Assembly (NCBI GenBank): GCA_964425755.1
Contig: CAYRNY010000017.1
Coordinates: 62,001-126,000, forward strand
DNA from: CAYRNY01 sp964425755
Lineage (GTDB): Bacteria > Chloroflexota > Anaerolineae > Aggregatilineales > Aggregatilineaceae
Length of the DNA stretch: 64,000 nt
Reading direction: 5' to 3'
Under the pieces are notes generated by a model. It saw only the letters and a program-made list of their open reading frames with translations. It did not search any database and was not told the origin of the DNA. The translations under genes and the position numbers were made by a program. Each line of letters opens with the position of its first letter. The first letter of the stretch is position 1. Positions 62,855-64,000 of the stretch are shown piece after piece.

Positions 62855-64000
62855 CAGGGCAATCGCGTTCTAAAGGGAGTATCCTTGGAAAGACAGGAGG
62901 ATACTCAAATGCCAAGTACACTAACCAACCACTTCAACGACTTGACGGATCCACGGCGTGACCAGGGCAAACGGCATCAACTACTCGACATCATTACGAT
63001 AGCCATCTGCGCCGTTGTGTGTGGGGCAGACAATTGGGTGGAAGTCGAACGGTAGGGACACGCCAAATATGACTGGCTCAAAACATTTCTGGCGCTGCCG
63101 CAGGGCATACCCTCGCATGATACGTTTGGCGATGTATTTGAGCGGTTGAATCCGGACGAATTTCAAGCAGGTTTTGTCAGTTGGGTGCAAAGTATTGTGC
63201 AGCGCTTACCCCACGAGGTCGTAGCGCTCGACGGCAAAGTGTTACGCGGCTCGAAAGATGGCGTTTTGGGAAAACAGGCCATTGATATGGTCAGCGCCTG
63301 GGCCTGCGAAGCGGGTCTCGTCTTCGGGCAAGTGAAAACCGATGAGCATTCCAACGAGATCAGCGCTATGCCAACCCTGTTGGAAACATTGGTTTTGACG
63401 GACTGCATTGTGACCATTGATGCGATGGGATGTCAGACTGAAATTGCGGAGCAGATTGTAGACCAGGGCGGCGTTTATATTTTGCGGGTCAAAGGCAATC
63501 AAGGACAATTGCATGATGACCTCCAAGATCTCTTTGTAGGCTGCGAGGAAGTGGGCTTTGTCGATGTACCGCATGACTATCACCGGACCATCAATAAGGG
63601 GCACGGACGGATCGAAATCCGTGAATGTTGGACACTCACGGATGAGCGTTATCTCGCCTATCTGCCGCAGCGTGAGGTGTGGCGTGACTTATGTACAGTT
63701 GTGAAAGTGCGCCGCGAGCGGCGCAGCGGTGACCAAACCCAAGTCGAGGCCGGGTACTACATTTCCTGCTGGGATGGGTCTGCCGCTCAGCATCTCGAGG
63801 CCATTCGTCACCACTGGCATATTGAGAATAGCTTGCATTGGGTATTAGAAATTGCCTTTCGCGAAGATGCAGCTCGCATTCGGACTGGTTATGGAGCCGA
63901 AAATTTCGCTGTGCTGCGTCGTATCGCTTTGAATCTGCTCAAACGCGAGACATCGGTCAAAGTCGGTATTAAAGCTAAACGCTTACAAGCCGGATGGGAT
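62855..64000 (+). mobile_element. ISAs1-family insertion sequence, right part beyond the window
   Basis: The element runs to the window edge. A possible left end begins at CAGGGCAATCGCG (62855), in keeping with ISAs1 ends that start CAGGG. The right end and target-site duplication are not visible. It sits 134 bases upstream of the LacI gene, facing away. Confidence 0.7.
62909..64000 (+). pseudogene. ISAs1-family DDE transposase interrupted by an amber codon, incomplete at window end
   Basis: From ATG 62909 (behind AGGAGG) the frame reads MPSTLTNHFNDLTDPRRDQG, then hits TAG at 63053-63055 (codon 49) where a Trp codon would be expected. After it the frame stays open to the window end. The catalytic triad can be traced: Asp in ALDGKVLRGS, Asp in VTIDAMGCQ and Glu in HWHIENSLHW. 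One substitution (TGG to TAG) therefore inactivates it unless suppressed or read through. The C-terminus lies outside the window. Confidence 0.85.

Overview
The window reads as about 54 kb of GC-rich bacterial chromosome followed by about 10 kb of visibly more A/T-rich, acquired-looking DNA. Proteins with long Thr/Pro (TPTPT, PTNTPQ) linkers, LysM and FHA proteins, GT39-type membrane glycosyltransferases with a C-terminal beta domain, and a QRRGGKG-type GyrA together suggest a Chloroflexota bacterium, probably Anaerolineae-like. That placement is inference from style, not from a marker-gene tree.

Layout. 1-7.9 kb: Uma2 nuclease-like protein, two small unknowns, biotin carboxylase (accC), a TyrA-PheA fusion, a Ca2+/H+ antiporter, a secreted cyclophilin and a biotin carrier protein that fits accC. 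7.9-13.9 kb: a three-gene membrane glycosyltransferase operon behind an unusual leader (possible 5' pseudoknot, 17-codon leader ORF, terminator hairpin). 13.9-25.7 kb: envelope and housekeeping genes (LysM-Gmad2 protein, RdgB, NUDIX, AlbA_2/HATPase protein, FHA protein, gyrA, a response regulator-kinase, ferritin). 25.9-33.3 kb: TetR unit with operator-like sites, PAS histidine kinase, LysM lipoprotein, ADP-ribose-type NUDIX. 33.5-43.6 kb: Ser/Thr kinase overlapping murI, ArsR-DUF2087 regulator with its promoter-operator, HEAT and HAD genes, aldo/keto reductase, AONS-family acyltransferase, Flp-pilin-like protein, lipoprotein. 43.8-51.9 kb: large FN3/SH3-like membrane protein with exact 147-bp repeats, MerR-TipAS regulator with a textbook 19-bp-spacer promoter, formylglycine-generating-enzyme-like protein, phosphoglucomutase, a tiny self-contained transcription unit for a 32-aa membrane peptide, and a TIR-HEAT protein.

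52.4-54.0 kb: a phage HK97-type prohead protease fused to a major capsid protein, with an SOS-box-like palindrome in its promoter. The capsid part is cut off near 53,944, where base composition drops. Beyond it lie decayed HTH fragments, then a one-directional cassette reading leftwards: LacI regulator, peptide-type ABC transporter (binding protein, two permeases, two ATPases) and a NicX-like Fe(II) ring-cleaving dioxygenase. The window ends inside an ISAs1-type element whose transposase carries an amber stop. The cassette looks like a transported and regulated catabolic unit for a pyridine-type or related compound. No rRNA, tRNA or CRISPR array was recognised.
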